Assembly (NCBI RefSeq): GCF_016918035.1
Contig: NZ_JAERWK010000010.1
Coordinates: 1 to 64,000 of the forward strand
Length of the DNA: 64,000 nucleotides
Reading direction: 5' to 3'
Origin: Nakamurella leprariae
GTDB taxonomy: Bacteria > Actinomycetota > Actinomycetes > Mycobacteriales > Nakamurellaceae
In this document: positions 1 through 9,338 of the stretch, in pieces
How the letters are laid out: every line of letters begins with the position of its first letter
Numbering within the stretch: position 1 is the stretch's first letter
Position numbers and translations under genes: made by a program
The notes under the pieces: model-generated
Databases searched by the model: none
What the model was told of the DNA's origin: nothing
The model's input: only the letters and a program-made list of their open reading frames with translations

Positions 1-74
1 GGGGGGCCCGCCGCCCCCCCCCCCCCCCCCGCGCGGGGGGGGGGGCCGCCCCCCCCCCCCCGGGGGAGGGGGCG
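1..74. other. G/C homopolymer run, probable contig-end artefact
   Basis: These bases are blocks of pure G or pure C with a single A at position 67. Nothing else in the window looks like this. The run lies exactly where the linker upstream of the E2 catalytic domain should be, so it most likely replaces real sequence at a contig end. No biological role is inferred. Confidence 0.75.
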
Positions 75-824
75 GTGGCGCCGAGTGCGGAGGCCGTCGC
101 GCTGATCGGCACCACGGTCAAGCTCCCGCGCATCCGTCAGTCGATCGCCAAGAACATGCTGGCCGGGCTGCAGACGGCCGCGCAGCTCACCACGGTGATG
201 GAGGTCGACGTCACCCGGGTGGCCGCGCTCCGGGCTCGCGCCAAGGGCGCGTTCGAGGCGCGCGAGGGCGTGAAGCTGTCCTTCCTGCCCTTCTTCGTCA
301 AGGCGATCATCGAGGCGGCGAAGCAGTACCCGATCGTCAACTCGTCGATCTCGGACGATCTCAAGGAGATCACCTACCACCCGACGGTCAACGTCGGCAT
401 CGCGGTCGACACCCCCCGCGGGCTGATCGTGCCGGTGATCAAGAGCGCCGAGGACCTCAGCATCCCCGGCATCGCCCGCCGGATCGCCGAGTTGGCTGCG
501 CGCACCCGGGACAACAAGATCGCTCCCGACGAGCTCTCCGGCGGCACCATCACGGTGACCAACACCGGCTCGGTCGGGGCACTCTTCGACACCCCGATCT
601 TCGTCCCGCCGCAGTCGGCCATCGTGGGCACCGGCACGATCACCAAGCGTCCCGCGGTGATCCAGGACGCCGACGGCAACGACGTCATCGCCATCCGCTC
701 GCTGATGTACCTGGCGATGTCGTACGACCACCGCAACATCGACGGTGCGGACGCCTCCCGGTTCCTGATGGCGGTCAAGAAGCGCGTCGAGGGCGGCCAG
801 TTCGCCGGCGACCTGGGCATCTGA
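75..824 (+). CDS. sucB: 2-oxoacid dehydrogenase E2 (dihydrolipoamide acyltransferase), catalytic domain, 5'-truncated
   Basis: This is the catalytic core of the E2 component of a 2-oxoacid dehydrogenase complex, which transfers the acyl group from lipoyl-lysine to CoA. The conserved active-site segment YDHRNIDGADA (His and Asp of HxxxDG) is near residue 218, after the SGGTITVTNTGS and FDTPIFVPPQ motifs typical of the family. The protein ends normally at DLGI, like mycobacterial DlaT/SucB. The lipoyl and subunit-binding domains are missing because the sequence upstream is the homopolymer run; the GTG at 75 is only the first usable codon, not a real start. In M. tuberculosis the equivalent gene (Rv2215) is also followed by a TIGR01777 protein. 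Whether it serves 2-oxoglutarate or pyruvate dehydrogenase cannot be decided from this domain. Confidence 0.9.
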   Translation: MAPSAEAVALIGTTVKLPRIRQSIAKNMLAGLQTAAQLTTVMEVDVTRVAALRARAKGAFEAREGVKLSFLPFFVKAIIEAAKQYPIVNSSISDDLKEITYHPTVNVGIAVDTPRGLIVPVIKSAEDLSIPGIARRIAELAARTRDNKIAPDELSGGTITVTNTGSVGALFDTPIFVPPQSAIVGTGTITKRPAVIQDADGNDVIAIRSLMYLAMSYDHRNIDGADASRFLMAVKKRVEGGQFAGDLGI

Positions 825-837
825 CCCGCTCGCTCCC

Positions 838-870
838 CCGGCCGGCCGACCGCGTGCAGCGGCCGGCCGG
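838..870 (+). terminator. GC hairpin downstream of the E2 gene
   Basis: A perfect 10-bp inverted repeat (CCGGCCGGCC at 838–847, GGCCGGCCGG at 861–870) with a 13-nt loop follows the E2 stop by 14 bases. There is no T tract, as is common in high-GC actinobacteria. It may terminate or attenuate transcription into the next gene. Confidence 0.45.
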
Positions 871-900
871 CCGGATCCGGCGCATCTCGGAGGTGACGCG

Positions 901-1797
901 GTGAAGGTGGTCAGCGCAGGTTCGAGTGGCTTCCTGGGCATCCACTTGACCGACCACCTGCGGGCGGCCGGTCATCAGGTGCACCGGCTGGTCCGCCGCG
1001 CCCCGTCCGGGGACGACGAGCTCCGGTGGGATCCGGACACGGGCACGTTGTCAGCGGCGGCCCGCCGAGCCATGGCCGACGCGGACGCCGTCGTGAACCT
1101 GTGCGGCGCGGGCGTCGGCGCGCACCGCTGGACCGACGCCTACCGCCGCACCATCCGCTCCTCTCGGGTCGGCCCGACCGCGCTGCTGGCCCGGGTGTGC
1201 GCCGAGGAAGGTGTGCCGACGCTGTTGAACGCGTCCGGCACCGGCTACTACGGCGACCGCGGGGCCAGTCCGATGCCGGAGACCGAGACACCCGGCGCCA
1301 CGTTCCTGGCCGGGGTCTGCGTCGACTGGGAGGCGGCCACCGCGCCGGCCGCCACAGCCGGCACCCGGGTGGTCCTGCTGCGCCAGGCTCCCGTGCTGGG
1401 CCGGGGTGGTGACCTCCTCGACCGCCTGTCGCTCATCGTCCGACTGGGTCTCGGCGGCCCGATCGCCGGCGGTCGCCAGTTCCTGCCGTGGATCTCACTG
1501 CGCGACCACCTGGCCGTGGTCGGCTTCCTGCTCGAGGCGGACGTCGCCGGCCCGGTGAACCTGGCCGCCCCCGAGACGGTGACCAACGCCCGGTTCGTCC
1601 GCGCGCTCGGCGCCGTGCTGCACCGGCCGACGCCCTGGCCCGTTCCCGGCATCGCCCTGCGCGTGGCGCTCGGCGGGTTCGCCGAGGAGATCACCGGCGG
1701 TCAGCGCGCGGTGCCGGACGTGCTCACCGGGGCCGGCTTCCGGTTCGCCGACCCGGAACTGCGCGGCGCGCTGGAGTGGGCGCTCGGGCAGTCGTGA
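901..1797 (+). CDS. TIGR01777 family SDR/epimerase-like protein
   Basis: A 298-residue protein with an N-terminal Rossmann motif GSSGFLG (residues 7–13), the GTGYYGDRG segment near residue 118 that carries the SDR tyrosine, and a C-terminal DUF1731-like tail. Together these identify the TIGR01777 (YfcH/Rv2216) family. These proteins resemble nucleotide-sugar epimerases, but their substrate is unknown. The GTG start has a good ribosome site (GGAGG 7 bases upstream). It follows the E2 gene in the same direction, matching the Rv2215–Rv2216 neighbourhood. Function beyond NAD(P)-dependent oxidoreductase or epimerase is not inferred. Confidence 0.88.
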   Translation: MKVVSAGSSGFLGIHLTDHLRAAGHQVHRLVRRAPSGDDELRWDPDTGTLSAAARRAMADADAVVNLCGAGVGAHRWTDAYRRTIRSSRVGPTALLARVCAEEGVPTLLNASGTGYYGDRGASPMPETETPGATFLAGVCVDWEAATAPAATAGTRVVLLRQAPVLGRGGDLLDRLSLIVRLGLGGPIAGGRQFLPWISLRDHLAVVGFLLEADVAGPVNLAAPETVTNARFVRALGAVLHRPTPWPVPGIALRVALGGFAEEITGGQRAVPDVLTGAGFRFADPELRGALEWALGQS

Positions 1798-1814
1798 CCA
1801 ACAGCGCCTGACCG

Positions 1815-3815
1815 TCAGTCCCCCGGCGGCGCCGGCGGCGGGTCCTCCAGCGACATGGCCGCCTGCAACAGCGCCAGGTGGGACAGCGCCTGGGGCAGGT
1901 TGCCCATGAACGCCCCGTCCCGCGGATCGATCATCTCGGCGAACAGGCCGACGTCGTTGGCCATCGGGACCAGCCGGCGCATCAGCTCCCGGCCCTCCTC
2001 GGCCCGGCCGACGGCGGCCAGCGCCGCCACGCCCCAGAACGAGCAGGCGACGAACGCACCCTCCTCCTGAGCCATGCCGCTGTAGCGGTACAGCAGCGGG
2101 CCGTCCCCCAGCTCGGCCAGTACCGCGTCGATGGTGGACGACATCCGCGGACCGGTGTCGAACCCGCTGATCGCGTGCAGCAGCACCGAGGCGTCGAGGT
2201 CCTGCGTGCCGGGGTACCAGACGTACGCGCCGCGCTCGTCGTCCCAGCAGTGCTCCCGGACCCACGCGGCGATCCGGTCGGCCTCGCTGCGCCACCGGGA
2301 CGGGTCGCCGGGGATCTGCCCCCGGTCGGCCAGGTCGGACGCGCATCGCAGCGCCTGCCAGCAGCCCAGTTTCGACGACGTGTAGTGCCGCTCCTCGTGC
2401 AGCTCCCACATCCCCGCGTCCGGACGGATCCACACGTCGCAGGTGCGGTCGGCGATCGCGGCGAGGATCCGCCCGGTGTCCGCGTCGATGAGGTGCTCGT
2501 TCAGCACGGCGAGTCGGACGATGTCGAACAGGTCGCCGAAGACGCCGAGCTGGAGCTGGGTGGACGCGGCGTTGCCGACGACGACCGGTCCGATGTCCCG
2601 CCACCCCGGCAGCTCCGGGTAGTGGTGACCGCGGGGACGGCTGCCGTCCATCTCGTAGAACACCGACAGCTCGGGGCCGTCGGCGCGGATGGTGCGCAGC
2701 AGCCAGCTCACCGCGGCGTGGGTGTCCTCGCGGACGCCGTACCGGAACAGCGCATTCAGCGTGTACGCCATGTCGCGCACCCACGCGTAGCGGTAGTCCC
2801 AGTTCTTGCCGCCGTCCCAGGACTCGGGCAGGGACGTGGTCGCGGCCGCCGCGATCGAGCCGTGCGGTGCGTGGATGAGCAGCTTCAACGCGAGCGCGCT
2901 GCGCAGCACCGCGTCGGCGAACTCGCCGCCGGGACGGTCGTGCCCGGACGCCTCGCCCGCGGCATCGGTCGAGGACCCGTGCTCCTCCGGACGTGCGGTA
3001 CCCGGCTCGGTGGTCCCGCGCAGCGCCGGATCACCGTCCGGATGCGCGGCGGCGCGACCGCCGCGGCCGCCGGCACTGAAGGTGCGCGACCAGCGCTGCC
3101 AGCTGTCGATGGTGCGCTCGATGCCCGCGTCGACCTCCTCCGGCGGGTTGAGGTGCAGGGGTTCGGCGTCGGTGGCGACCAGACCGACCAGATACCGCGA
3201 GCCCGCGGTCGCGACGAACTCACCGGCCACGTCCTGCTCACCGAGCGCGACGTCCATGTCACCGAGCAGCCGGACCGCCATGGTGACGCCGTCCAGCCGC
3301 AGCACGTGACCGTGCACGGTGTCCTGGCGCCACGGGGTGGCGGTGCCCAGCGCCGTGCCCGGAGCGACCCGCCAGCGCATCGGCACTGCGCCCCGGAGTC
3401 CCTCGATCCGGCGGGCCAGCTCGGACCAGGGCAGCCGGCCGGCGATCCCGGAGTTCATCGAGTCGGTCACCCGGACCTGTCCGGCCGGGCCGGTCCATGT
3501 CGTGCTCAGCACGTTGGTGCCGTCGACGTACTCCCGGTGCACGGTCATCGCGTCCGCGTCGACCGGTCGGAGCTCGATCCAGCCCCCGTTGTCCCGGTCG
3601 AGGATGGCGGCGAAGGCCGGTGGCGAGTTCAGGTCGGGCAGCGGCAGCCAGTCGATGCGGCCGTCCCGGGCGACCAGTCCGACGGTGCGTCCGTCACCGA
3701 TGGCGCCGTAGGTGCGCAACGCCGCCCACTCCGGGGCGGCCGGGGAGGCCAGGAAGCGACCGGGTGGCCGGGCGGCGCTGCGGGGCGGGTCCTGCGGTCC
3801 GGCGTCAGTGGTCAT
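1815..3815 (-). CDS. glycoside hydrolase family 15 protein (glucoamylase/trehalase type)
   Basis: A 666-residue protein with the two-part architecture of bacterial GH15 enzymes: an N-terminal beta-sandwich beginning YGAIGDGRTVGLVARDG and a C-terminal (alpha/alpha)6 barrel. The barrel shows NWDYRYAWVRD (about residue 338), GNAASTQLQLGVFGD, the SSKLGCWQALR segment, and the EEGAF–CSFW segment (about residue 580) that carries the catalytic base region. Closest known type by memory is Rv2402 of M. tuberculosis, reported as a trehalase, so trehalose or alpha-glucan hydrolysis in the cytoplasm is likely. No signal peptide is visible. A Gly/Arg/Ser-rich insertion around residues 245–290 is unusual and probably a loop. 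It converges with the preceding gene with only 17 bp between the stops. Confidence 0.88.
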   Translation of the reverse strand: MTTDAGPQDPPRSAARPPGRFLASPAAPEWAALRTYGAIGDGRTVGLVARDGRIDWLPLPDLNSPPAFAAILDRDNGGWIELRPVDADAMTVHREYVDGTNVLSTTWTGPAGQVRVTDSMNSGIAGRLPWSELARRIEGLRGAVPMRWRVAPGTALGTATPWRQDTVHGHVLRLDGVTMAVRLLGDMDVALGEQDVAGEFVATAGSRYLVGLVATDAEPLHLNPPEEVDAGIERTIDSWQRWSRTFSAGGRGGRAAAHPDGDPALRGTTEPGTARPEEHGSSTDAAGEASGHDRPGGEFADAVLRSALALKLLIHAPHGSIAAAATTSLPESWDGGKNWDYRYAWVRDMAYTLNALFRYGVREDTHAAVSWLLRTIRADGPELSVFYEMDGSRPRGHHYPELPGWRDIGPVVVGNAASTQLQLGVFGDLFDIVRLAVLNEHLIDADTGRILAAIADRTCDVWIRPDAGMWELHEERHYTSSKLGCWQALRCASDLADRGQIPGDPSRWRSEADRIAAWVREHCWDDERGAYVWYPGTQDLDASVLLHAISGFDTGPRMSSTIDAVLAELGDGPLLYRYSGMAQEEGAFVACSFWGVAALAAVGRAEEGRELMRRLVPMANDVGLFAEMIDPRDGAFMGNLPQALSHLALLQAAMSLEDPPPAPPGD

Positions 3816-3905
3816 CGATCGGTGCTCGCCGCTCCTGCTGGTCGGGGCTGGTCGGGTCGGTACCGCGGGCCGCCTGCTCGGCGCCCGCCGCGGTGCTGGT
3901 GGAGG

Positions 3906-4832
3906 TCAGTGCTCGTACGGGTCGGCCGGCTGTGCCACGGTGCGCAGCGCATGCACCTGCACGGTCGGCACGTAGAAGTTGTCCGCGTTGCCGGTGCCGG
4001 GGACCGCGGTGATGACCGCCTCGACCCAGGTGTCGGACGGGAGCGGGGCATCACCGTCCACGTGCAGCTGGACCGGGGTGGCGTCGGCGGCGCAGCAGCT
4101 GATCACCATCCGGGCGATGCTCCAGCCGCCGTCGAACCCGTCACCTGCCGGCGCGACGAACCCGGTGACGGTGACCGGGTGGTCGGCCAGCGAATGCCCG
4201 GGGTCGTACAGGGCGCGCAGCACGGTGTCTCGCATGGTCAGCGGCGGATCGCTGCCGTCCGGCAGCGGCGGGAAGGTGCTGGCCGCTCCCTCGCCCGTCG
4301 GGGTGTCACCCCCGGCCGCACGCGCGGCGGCGCCGCCCAGGTTCTGCCGGTCCGCGACCGACCCGGTCTCCTGACCACCACCGACCAGGGAGTACCCGGC
4401 CACCGCCTGCGACTGCGCGGTGCGGGTGATCGAGTCCGCGCCCAGCGCGGGCGGCGCGACCAGCAGCAGCACCAGCACCGGCACCACGATCAGCCAGGGG
4501 GCGCGGGACGAGTCGTGGTCGTGACCGTGCGCGTCCGGGCCGACGCCCTGGGCGGCATCGTCGGGGGCGACATGATCGGGGGCGGCATGATCGGGGGCGC
4601 CGTCGTCGTGTCCGTGCTCGGCTCCGACCCGCTGGGACCGCTCGGCCCGCAGGTCCGCCCGTACGGCCAGCACCAGGCTGATCAGCCCGACCGCCACCAG
4701 CGCACTCCCGCCGATGATGAGCAGCGGCGCGAACCCCGGCTTGACGTATGCGGTGAAGCGCCCGGAGACGGTGATGGCCAGCAAGAGTCCACCGAGCAGC
4801 ACCGTGATGATCGACTGCGTCAGCCGGTTCAC
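3906..4832 (-). CDS. TIGR03943 family membrane protein (YcgQ-like), partner of the upstream permease
   Basis: About 308 residues with hydrophobic segments near residues 5–25, 32–57 and 105–130, a His/Asp-rich cytoplasmic stretch between them (GHDDGAPDHAAPDHV), and a C-terminal soluble region containing ISCCAAD. This fits the TIGR03943/DUF1980 family (B. subtilis YcgQ), nearly always encoded next to a YcgR/YraQ-type permease, as here. The role is unknown; metal or thiol handling has been suggested from context. Start choice: a GGGGAGG box abuts the ATG at 4838 with no spacing but sits six bases before the GTG at 4832, so the GTG is preferred; it gives a GTGA overlap with the permease stop. The gene is therefore probably translationally coupled. 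Confidence 0.82.
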   Translation of the reverse strand: MNRLTQSIITVLLGGLLLAITVSGRFTAYVKPGFAPLLIIGGSALVAVGLISLVLAVRADLRAERSQRVGAEHGHDDGAPDHAAPDHVAPDDAAQGVGPDAHGHDHDSSRAPWLIVVPVLVLLLVAPPALGADSITRTAQSQAVAGYSLVGGGQETGSVADRQNLGGAAARAAGGDTPTGEGAASTFPPLPDGSDPPLTMRDTVLRALYDPGHSLADHPVTVTGFVAPAGDGFDGGWSIARMVISCCAADATPVQLHVDGDAPLPSDTWVEAVITAVPGTGNADNFYVPTVQVHALRTVAQPADPYEH

Positions 4833-5902
4833 GACCATCCTCCCCAGAACAGCAGGCCGGTGGCCGTGCCCACCACCACCGCCACGACGAAGGTCAACGG
4901 CGCGAACCGGACGGCGAACCGCTTGCCGAAGGTGCCGGCCTGCATGGCGACCAGCTTGACGTCGACCGCCGGCCCGACGGTCAGGAACACCAGTTTGCCG
5001 ACCATCGGGATGGTCGAGAACGCAGCCGCAACGAAGGCGTCGGCCTCCGAGCAGAGGGCCAGGATGAACGCCAGGGCGGCCATCAGCAGGATCGACAGCA
5101 GGATCGACGACGCGATGTGCTCGTCCATCCAGCGCCGGGCCAGGACGTTGAACGTGGCCGCCGCGGCCGCGCCGATCACCAGGAAGCCCGCGGCCTGCGC
5201 GAAGTCACCGAGCATGGTGCCGACGAACAGCCGCCAGCGGCCGGCCGCGGTGGCCGGGCGGTCCGTCCCGTCCAGCTCCAGGGCCCGACGTGGCACCAGC
5301 CACTGCGGTTTGCCGATCCGCTGCCAGATCCACCCGACGATGAGGGCCGTGGCCAGGCCGGCGACCAGCCGGGCCCACACCATCGACGGCTCGGTCGGGA
5401 ACGCGATGGCCGTCGCGACCAGCACGATCGGGTTGACCGCCGGCGCCGACAACAAGAAGGCCAGCGCCGCGGACGCGGGCACCCCTCGGTCGATGAGCCG
5501 GTTGGCGATGGGCACCGACCCGCACTCGCACCCGGGCAGGGCGATGCCGGCCGCGCCGGCGACCGGCACGGCCAGCGCGGGACGCTTCGGCAGCAGCTTC
5601 TGGAAGACCCGGGCCGGGACGAAGGCGGCGATGGCGCCGGACACGATCACGCCGAGGACCAGGAACGGGGTGGCCTGCACGATCACGGCCACGAACACGG
5701 TCGACCACGTCTGCAGCACCGGGCGGTCGAGCAGCCGTTCCAGCGGTCCCTTGAGCAGCACGCCCAGCAGCAGCACCGCACCGAGCATCTCGAGCGATCC
5801 GGGCCGGTAGCCGGAGCGACCGCGCCGGGCGAGCCCACCCGACGGTCCGCTGCCGGGGCGGGTCGTGGTGGTGTCCGCGCCGCCACCGTCGGGGCCGGTC
5901 AT
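4829..5902 (-). CDS. YcgR/YraQ-type permease (DUF318)
   Basis: A 357-residue integral membrane protein with about eight hydrophobic segments. Diagnostic motifs are [10 protein letters not shown] (Cys pair near residue 125), [10 protein letters not shown], and a second half-repeat with [12 protein letters not shown]. These are hallmarks of the DUF318 permease family, which moves an unidentified substrate. The ATG at 5902 overlaps the uppS stop as ATGA, so the reading frame is coupled to uppS; the longer open frame upstream lies within uppS and is not coding. The downstream partner is the TIGR03943 protein. The cysteine pair suggests metal or sulfur chemistry, but this is inference. Confidence 0.85.
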   Translation of the reverse strand: MTGPDGGGADTTTTRPGSGPSGGLARRGRSGYRPGSLEMLGAVLLLGVLLKGPLERLLDRPVLQTWSTVFVAVIVQATPFLVLGVIVSGAIAAFVPARVFQKLLPKRPALAVPVAGAAGIALPGCECGSVPIANRLIDRGVPASAALAFLLSAPAVNPIVLVATAIAFPTEPSMVWARLVAGLATALIVGWIWQRIGKPQWLVPRRALELDGTDRPATAAGRWRLFVGTMLGDFAQAAGFLVIGAAAAATFNVLARRWMDEHIASSILLSILLMAALAFILALCSEADAFVAAAFSTIPMVGKLVFLTVGPAVDVKLVAMQAGTFGKRFAVRFAPLTFVVAVVVGTATGLLFWGGWS

Positions 5903-6780
5903 CGAGCGGCCCGCTCGGCGTCGACCGGCGCCGCGGACCCGGACGTCCCAGCACCGCTGCCGTCCTCGAGCACCGCGCCGAACCGCCGGGTACGGCTCGC
6001 GTACAGCTCGCAGGCCTGCCACAGGTCGCGCCGGTCGAAGTCCGGGAACAGCGTGTCCAGGAACACCATCTCCGCGTACGCGGACTGCCAGAGCAGGAAG
6101 TTGCTGGTCCGCTGCTCCCCCGACGACCGCAGGAACAGGTCGACGTCGGGCATGTCCGGCTCGTCCAGGTAGCGCGCCACGGTGCGCTCGTCGACCCGGT
6201 CCGGATCCAGCCGGCCGGCGGCGGCGTCCTGGGCGATGGCCCGGGCAGCGTCGGCGATCTCGGCCCGGCCGCCGTAGTTCACGCACATGGTCAGGGTGAG
6301 CACCGTGTTGTCCGCGGTCAGCTCCTCGGCGGCCTCGAGTTCTCGGATCACGCTGCGCCACAACCGCGGTCGGCGACCGGCCCAACGCACCCGGACACCC
6401 AGCTCGTGCATGGCGTCCCGGCGGCGCCGGATGACGTCGCGGTTGAACCCCATGAGGAAGCGCACCTCGTCCGGCGACCGTTTCCAGTTCTCGGTGGAGA
6501 ACGCGTAGGCCGACAGGTGCCGGACGCCGATCTCGATCGCGCCCTCGACGACGTCGAACAGGGCCGCCTCGCCGCGCTTGTGCCCCTCGGTGCGGGGCAG
6601 ACCCCGGGCCTTGGCCCACCGGCCGTTGCCGTCCATGACCAGGGCGACGTGCCCGGGCACGGTGTCGGCGGGCAGCGCGGGCGGCCGGGCTCCCGAGGCG
6701 TGCGGTGTGGGCGGTCGAACCGGCCGGACCGATCGGGACGATCCGGCGGCCCGGGCACCGCCGCGCAGGCTCGGGCTCAC
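5899..6780 (-). CDS. uppS: isoprenyl transferase (cis-prenyl diphosphate synthase)
   Basis: The enzyme condenses isopentenyl diphosphates in cis to give the polyprenyl (probably decaprenyl) carrier for peptidoglycan and arabinogalactan synthesis. The 293-residue protein shows MDGNGRWA (catalytic Asp, about residue 50), the [12 protein letters not shown] segment, and [15 protein letters not shown] with DTLFPDF near the C-terminus, as in M. tuberculosis Rv2361c. The GTG at 6780 overlaps the recO stop (GTGA). The N-terminal 40 residues before the MDGNG motif are basic and low-complexity. The recO–uppS order is conserved in actinobacteria. Confidence 0.93.
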   Translation of the reverse strand: MSPSLRGGARAAGSSRSVRPVRPPTPHASGARPPALPADTVPGHVALVMDGNGRWAKARGLPRTEGHKRGEAALFDVVEGAIEIGVRHLSAYAFSTENWKRSPDEVRFLMGFNRDVIRRRRDAMHELGVRVRWAGRRPRLWRSVIRELEAAEELTADNTVLTLTMCVNYGGRAEIADAARAIAQDAAAGRLDPDRVDERTVARYLDEPDMPDVDLFLRSSGEQRTSNFLLWQSAYAEMVFLDTLFPDFDRRDLWQACELYASRTRRFGAVLEDGSGAGTSGSAAPVDAERAAR

Positions 6781-7589
6781 CCGACACTCCCGGCGGGGGC
6801 CTGCGGCCCGGGACCGGCCACCGCGCCGGTGGTCACGGGCACCCCGTCGGGTCCGTCGCCCGACCGGTCGACCAGGGGCAGCGAGCGCAACGCCCGTTCC
6901 AGGTGCCACTGCAGCAGCGCGGCCACCAGACCGGCCGACTCACGCCGCTGCACTGGCGTGGACGCACACGCGGTGACCCAGTCCCCCTCAGCCAAGGCCG
7001 CCATCAGTCCAACGGTCGCCGGTGACGGCCGGGCCGCGCCGGTCGACCGGCAGACCGCGCAGAGCAGGCCGCCCGCCGGCACCGAGAACGCGGGGTGCGG
7101 GCCGGGAGTCGCGCACCGGGCGCACTCGCGCAGCGCCGGCGCCCACCCGGCCAGCGCCATCGCCCGCAGCAGGAAGGCGTCCAGCACCAACGCGGGATCG
7201 CGGTCGGTCTCCACCAGCGTCCGCAGCGCCCCGACCAGCAGCAGGTGCAGCCGCAGCGCCGGCTCCCGCTCCTCGGCCGTGAGCCGTTCGGTCGTCTCGG
7301 CGATCACCGTCGCGGTGGTCCACCGCTCGTAGTCGGCGGCCAGTGTGGGTCCGAACGCGTCCAGCGAGACGGCCTGCGTGACGATGTCCAACGACCGCCC
7401 TTCGTACAGCTGCAGATCGACGTGGCTGAACGGTTCCAGCCTGCCGCCGAAGCGGCTCCTGGTCCGCCGCACCCCCTTGGCCACGGCGCGGACCCTCCCG
7501 GTCCGCTTGGTCAACAGGGTGACGATGCGGTCCGCCTCACCCAACTTGCCGACACGCAGCACGACTGCGCTGTCCCGGTAGACCGCCAC
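6777..7589 (-). CDS. recO: DNA repair protein RecO
   Basis: RecO loads RecA on SSB-coated DNA with RecF/RecR in recombinational repair. The protein begins with the family signature [20 protein letters not shown] (OB-fold) and contains a Cys4 zinc site, CARC followed by CAVC, in the helical C-terminal half. The GTG at 7589 puts the YRD motif at residue 4, the usual spacing; a longer open frame to 7640 gives an unsupported extension. About 270 residues, close to the M. tuberculosis protein. It leads the recO–uppS–permease cascade. Confidence 0.92.
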   Translation of the reverse strand: MAVYRDSAVVLRVGKLGEADRIVTLLTKRTGRVRAVAKGVRRTRSRFGGRLEPFSHVDLQLYEGRSLDIVTQAVSLDAFGPTLAADYERWTTATVIAETTERLTAEEREPALRLHLLLVGALRTLVETDRDPALVLDAFLLRAMALAGWAPALRECARCATPGPHPAFSVPAGGLLCAVCRSTGAARPSPATVGLMAALAEGDWVTACASTPVQRRESAGLVAALLQWHLERALRSLPLVDRSGDGPDGVPVTTGAVAGPGPQAPAGSVG

Positions 7590-7783
7590 CCGGTCATCGT
7601 GCCACCGCCGGGACGTCGTCCCGGGGATCACCGCGGGCAAGGGCGTGGACTAGCCTGAGCCGGACCGGACCGAGGGTCGCGACGGGGCGCGTCCCAGTCG
7701 GATCCGGCACCACTGTCGGGCGCCCTCGACCGGGCCGCTCGACGGCCGCGACCGGTCCCCCGAGCGATGGAGAGGTTGGTCCC

Positions 7784-8266
7784 ATGGGTACCGCTCCGAC
7801 GGTCCGGCGTGCCGTCCCGGACGACGCCGAATCCTTCGCCGCATGCCAGTTGGCGTGCTGGCGGGAGGCGTACTCGTCGCTGTGGGGCCCGGACCGCTTC
7901 GACGAGCTGGATCCTGCCGGGCTGGCCGAGCTGCGCCGGTCCGAACTCGAGGCCGGGACCGCCGAACATCTGCTGGCCGAAGAGGGCGGCGAGGTGATCG
8001 GCATCGCCATCGCCGGACCGACGCGGGACGACGACGCCCCCACCGAACTCGAGCTGTACGCGATCTACGTCCGGGCCGCGTCGCAGAACTCCGGCGTCGG
8101 CGCGACGCTGCTCGAGGAGGCCACGGCCGGGCGCCCCGTGTCGCTGTGGACCTACCGCGACAACGCCCGGGCCACCGCCTTCTACGTCTCGCACGGCTTC
8201 ATCCCTGACGGTGAGGAGCGCAACGACTCCGAGGGGATCCTCGAGATCCGGATGGTCCGCCGCTGA
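7784..8266 (+). CDS. GNAT family N-acetyltransferase
   Basis: A 160-residue protein with GNAT features: VRRAVPDDAESFAACQ at the start of the fold, beta-strand 4 ELYAIYVRAASQNSGVGATLLE with a Q/N-x-G-x-G acetyl-CoA loop (about residues 104–112), and NARATAFYVSHGF near the end. The start is preceded by GGAGAGG about 12 bases away. Neighbours give no hint of the acceptor substrate. Assigned only to the superfamily. Confidence 0.85.
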   Translation: MGTAPTVRRAVPDDAESFAACQLACWREAYSSLWGPDRFDELDPAGLAELRRSELEAGTAEHLLAEEGGEVIGIAIAGPTRDDDAPTELELYAIYVRAASQNSGVGATLLEEATAGRPVSLWTYRDNARATAFYVSHGFIPDGEERNDSEGILEIRMVRR

Positions 8267-8346
8267 TCGGCGGCTGACCCGACCGTTCGTCGGCCGGGAA
8301 CCGTCCGGCAGCGCGATGGCCCGGTCGGCGCTGGCATGCTGATCCC

Positions 8347-9195
8347 GTGGGCCGAGTCACCGCACGCACGCCCGTCCGCCGCTGGCGCGACGGTGCCTTC
8401 ACCTCCCGACCCGACACCGTGGCGGGCGAGGAACCCCTGGAGATCCGGGTCGATGGCGTCTCGCTGGCCGTCACCATGCGCACGCCCGGCGCCGATGTCG
8501 AACTGGTGCACGGATACCTGCACGCCGAGGGTGTCCTGGCCGAGGCCGACGACGTGGTCACCGCGCGGTACTGCGACGGGGTCGACGAGCAGGGCCGCAC
8601 CACCTACAACGTGCTGGACATCAGCCTGCGCCGCGGCCCCGCCGACCGCCGCGACCGGGCCCCGCTGCCGGTGCGGGCGGTGCTGACCAGTTCGGCCTGC
8701 GGTGTGTGCGGCACCGCCGCCATCGATGCGGTCCGGCAGCGTGGCCGCCACCCGATCGGGCCAGGACCACAGCTGGACCCCGCGGTGATCACCGCCCTGC
8801 CCGACCGGTTGCGGGACGGGCAACGGTGGTTCCGCAGCACCGGTGGCCTGCACGGCGCCGTGCTCGTCGACACCGACGGCTCGCTCGGCCCGGTCCGCGA
8901 GGACGTCGGCCGGCACAACGCGGTGGACAAGGTCATCGGCGTTGAACTGCTGGCCGGGCGGCTGGGTCCCGGCCGCCCGTTGGCCGACCGCGCGTTGGTC
9001 ACCTCGTCCCGCGCGTCGTTCGAGCTCGTGCAGAAGGCGTTGCTGGCCGGGATCTCCACCCTCATCGCCGTGTCGGCCCCGTCCTCGCTGGCCGTCGAGC
9101 TGGCGCGGGACGCCGGAATGACGCTCATCGGGTTCACCTCGGCCCGTGGGTTCAACGTCTACAGCGGCCCGCACCGGGTGGCCGGCGCCGGCTGA
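8347..9195 (+). CDS. fdhD: formate dehydrogenase accessory sulfurtransferase
   Basis: FdhD moves sulfur from IscS to the molybdenum/bis-MGD cofactor of formate dehydrogenase. The protein shows the catalytic SSACGVCG loop with the CxxC pair (about residues 114–121), the [12 protein letters not shown] stretch, [14 protein letters not shown] and [13 protein letters not shown], all standard. At 282 residues the length is normal. No formate dehydrogenase lies nearby, so its client is elsewhere in the genome. The GTG start is the only good candidate; its ribosome site is weak. Confidence 0.94.
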   Translation: MGRVTARTPVRRWRDGAFTSRPDTVAGEEPLEIRVDGVSLAVTMRTPGADVELVHGYLHAEGVLAEADDVVTARYCDGVDEQGRTTYNVLDISLRRGPADRRDRAPLPVRAVLTSSACGVCGTAAIDAVRQRGRHPIGPGPQLDPAVITALPDRLRDGQRWFRSTGGLHGAVLVDTDGSLGPVREDVGRHNAVDKVIGVELLAGRLGPGRPLADRALVTSSRASFELVQKALLAGISTLIAVSAPSSLAVELARDAGMTLIGFTSARGFNVYSGPHRVAGAG

Positions 9196-9338
9196 GCCGT
9201 CGTCCCGGAGATCGGCCCGGTCCGACCGGAACACCCGACGCCCGGAACGGGTTGCACACCAGGGAGCACGCTCCCCGGGATCACGTCCGTACGGACCCGG
9301 GTGGAGCGTCGTTCGGACGAGACGACGAGGAGCTGTGG

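Noticed and set aside
2131-3711. Several 80–170-codon frames inside the GH15 gene
   Set aside because: Antisense or shifted shadows of a gene with clear GH15 motifs.
1878-5810. 1310-codon open frame on the plus strand
   Set aside because: It is antisense to GH15, TIGR03943 and permease genes that have clear family motifs; its product is low-complexity Arg/Gly/Val, a typical high-GC shadow.
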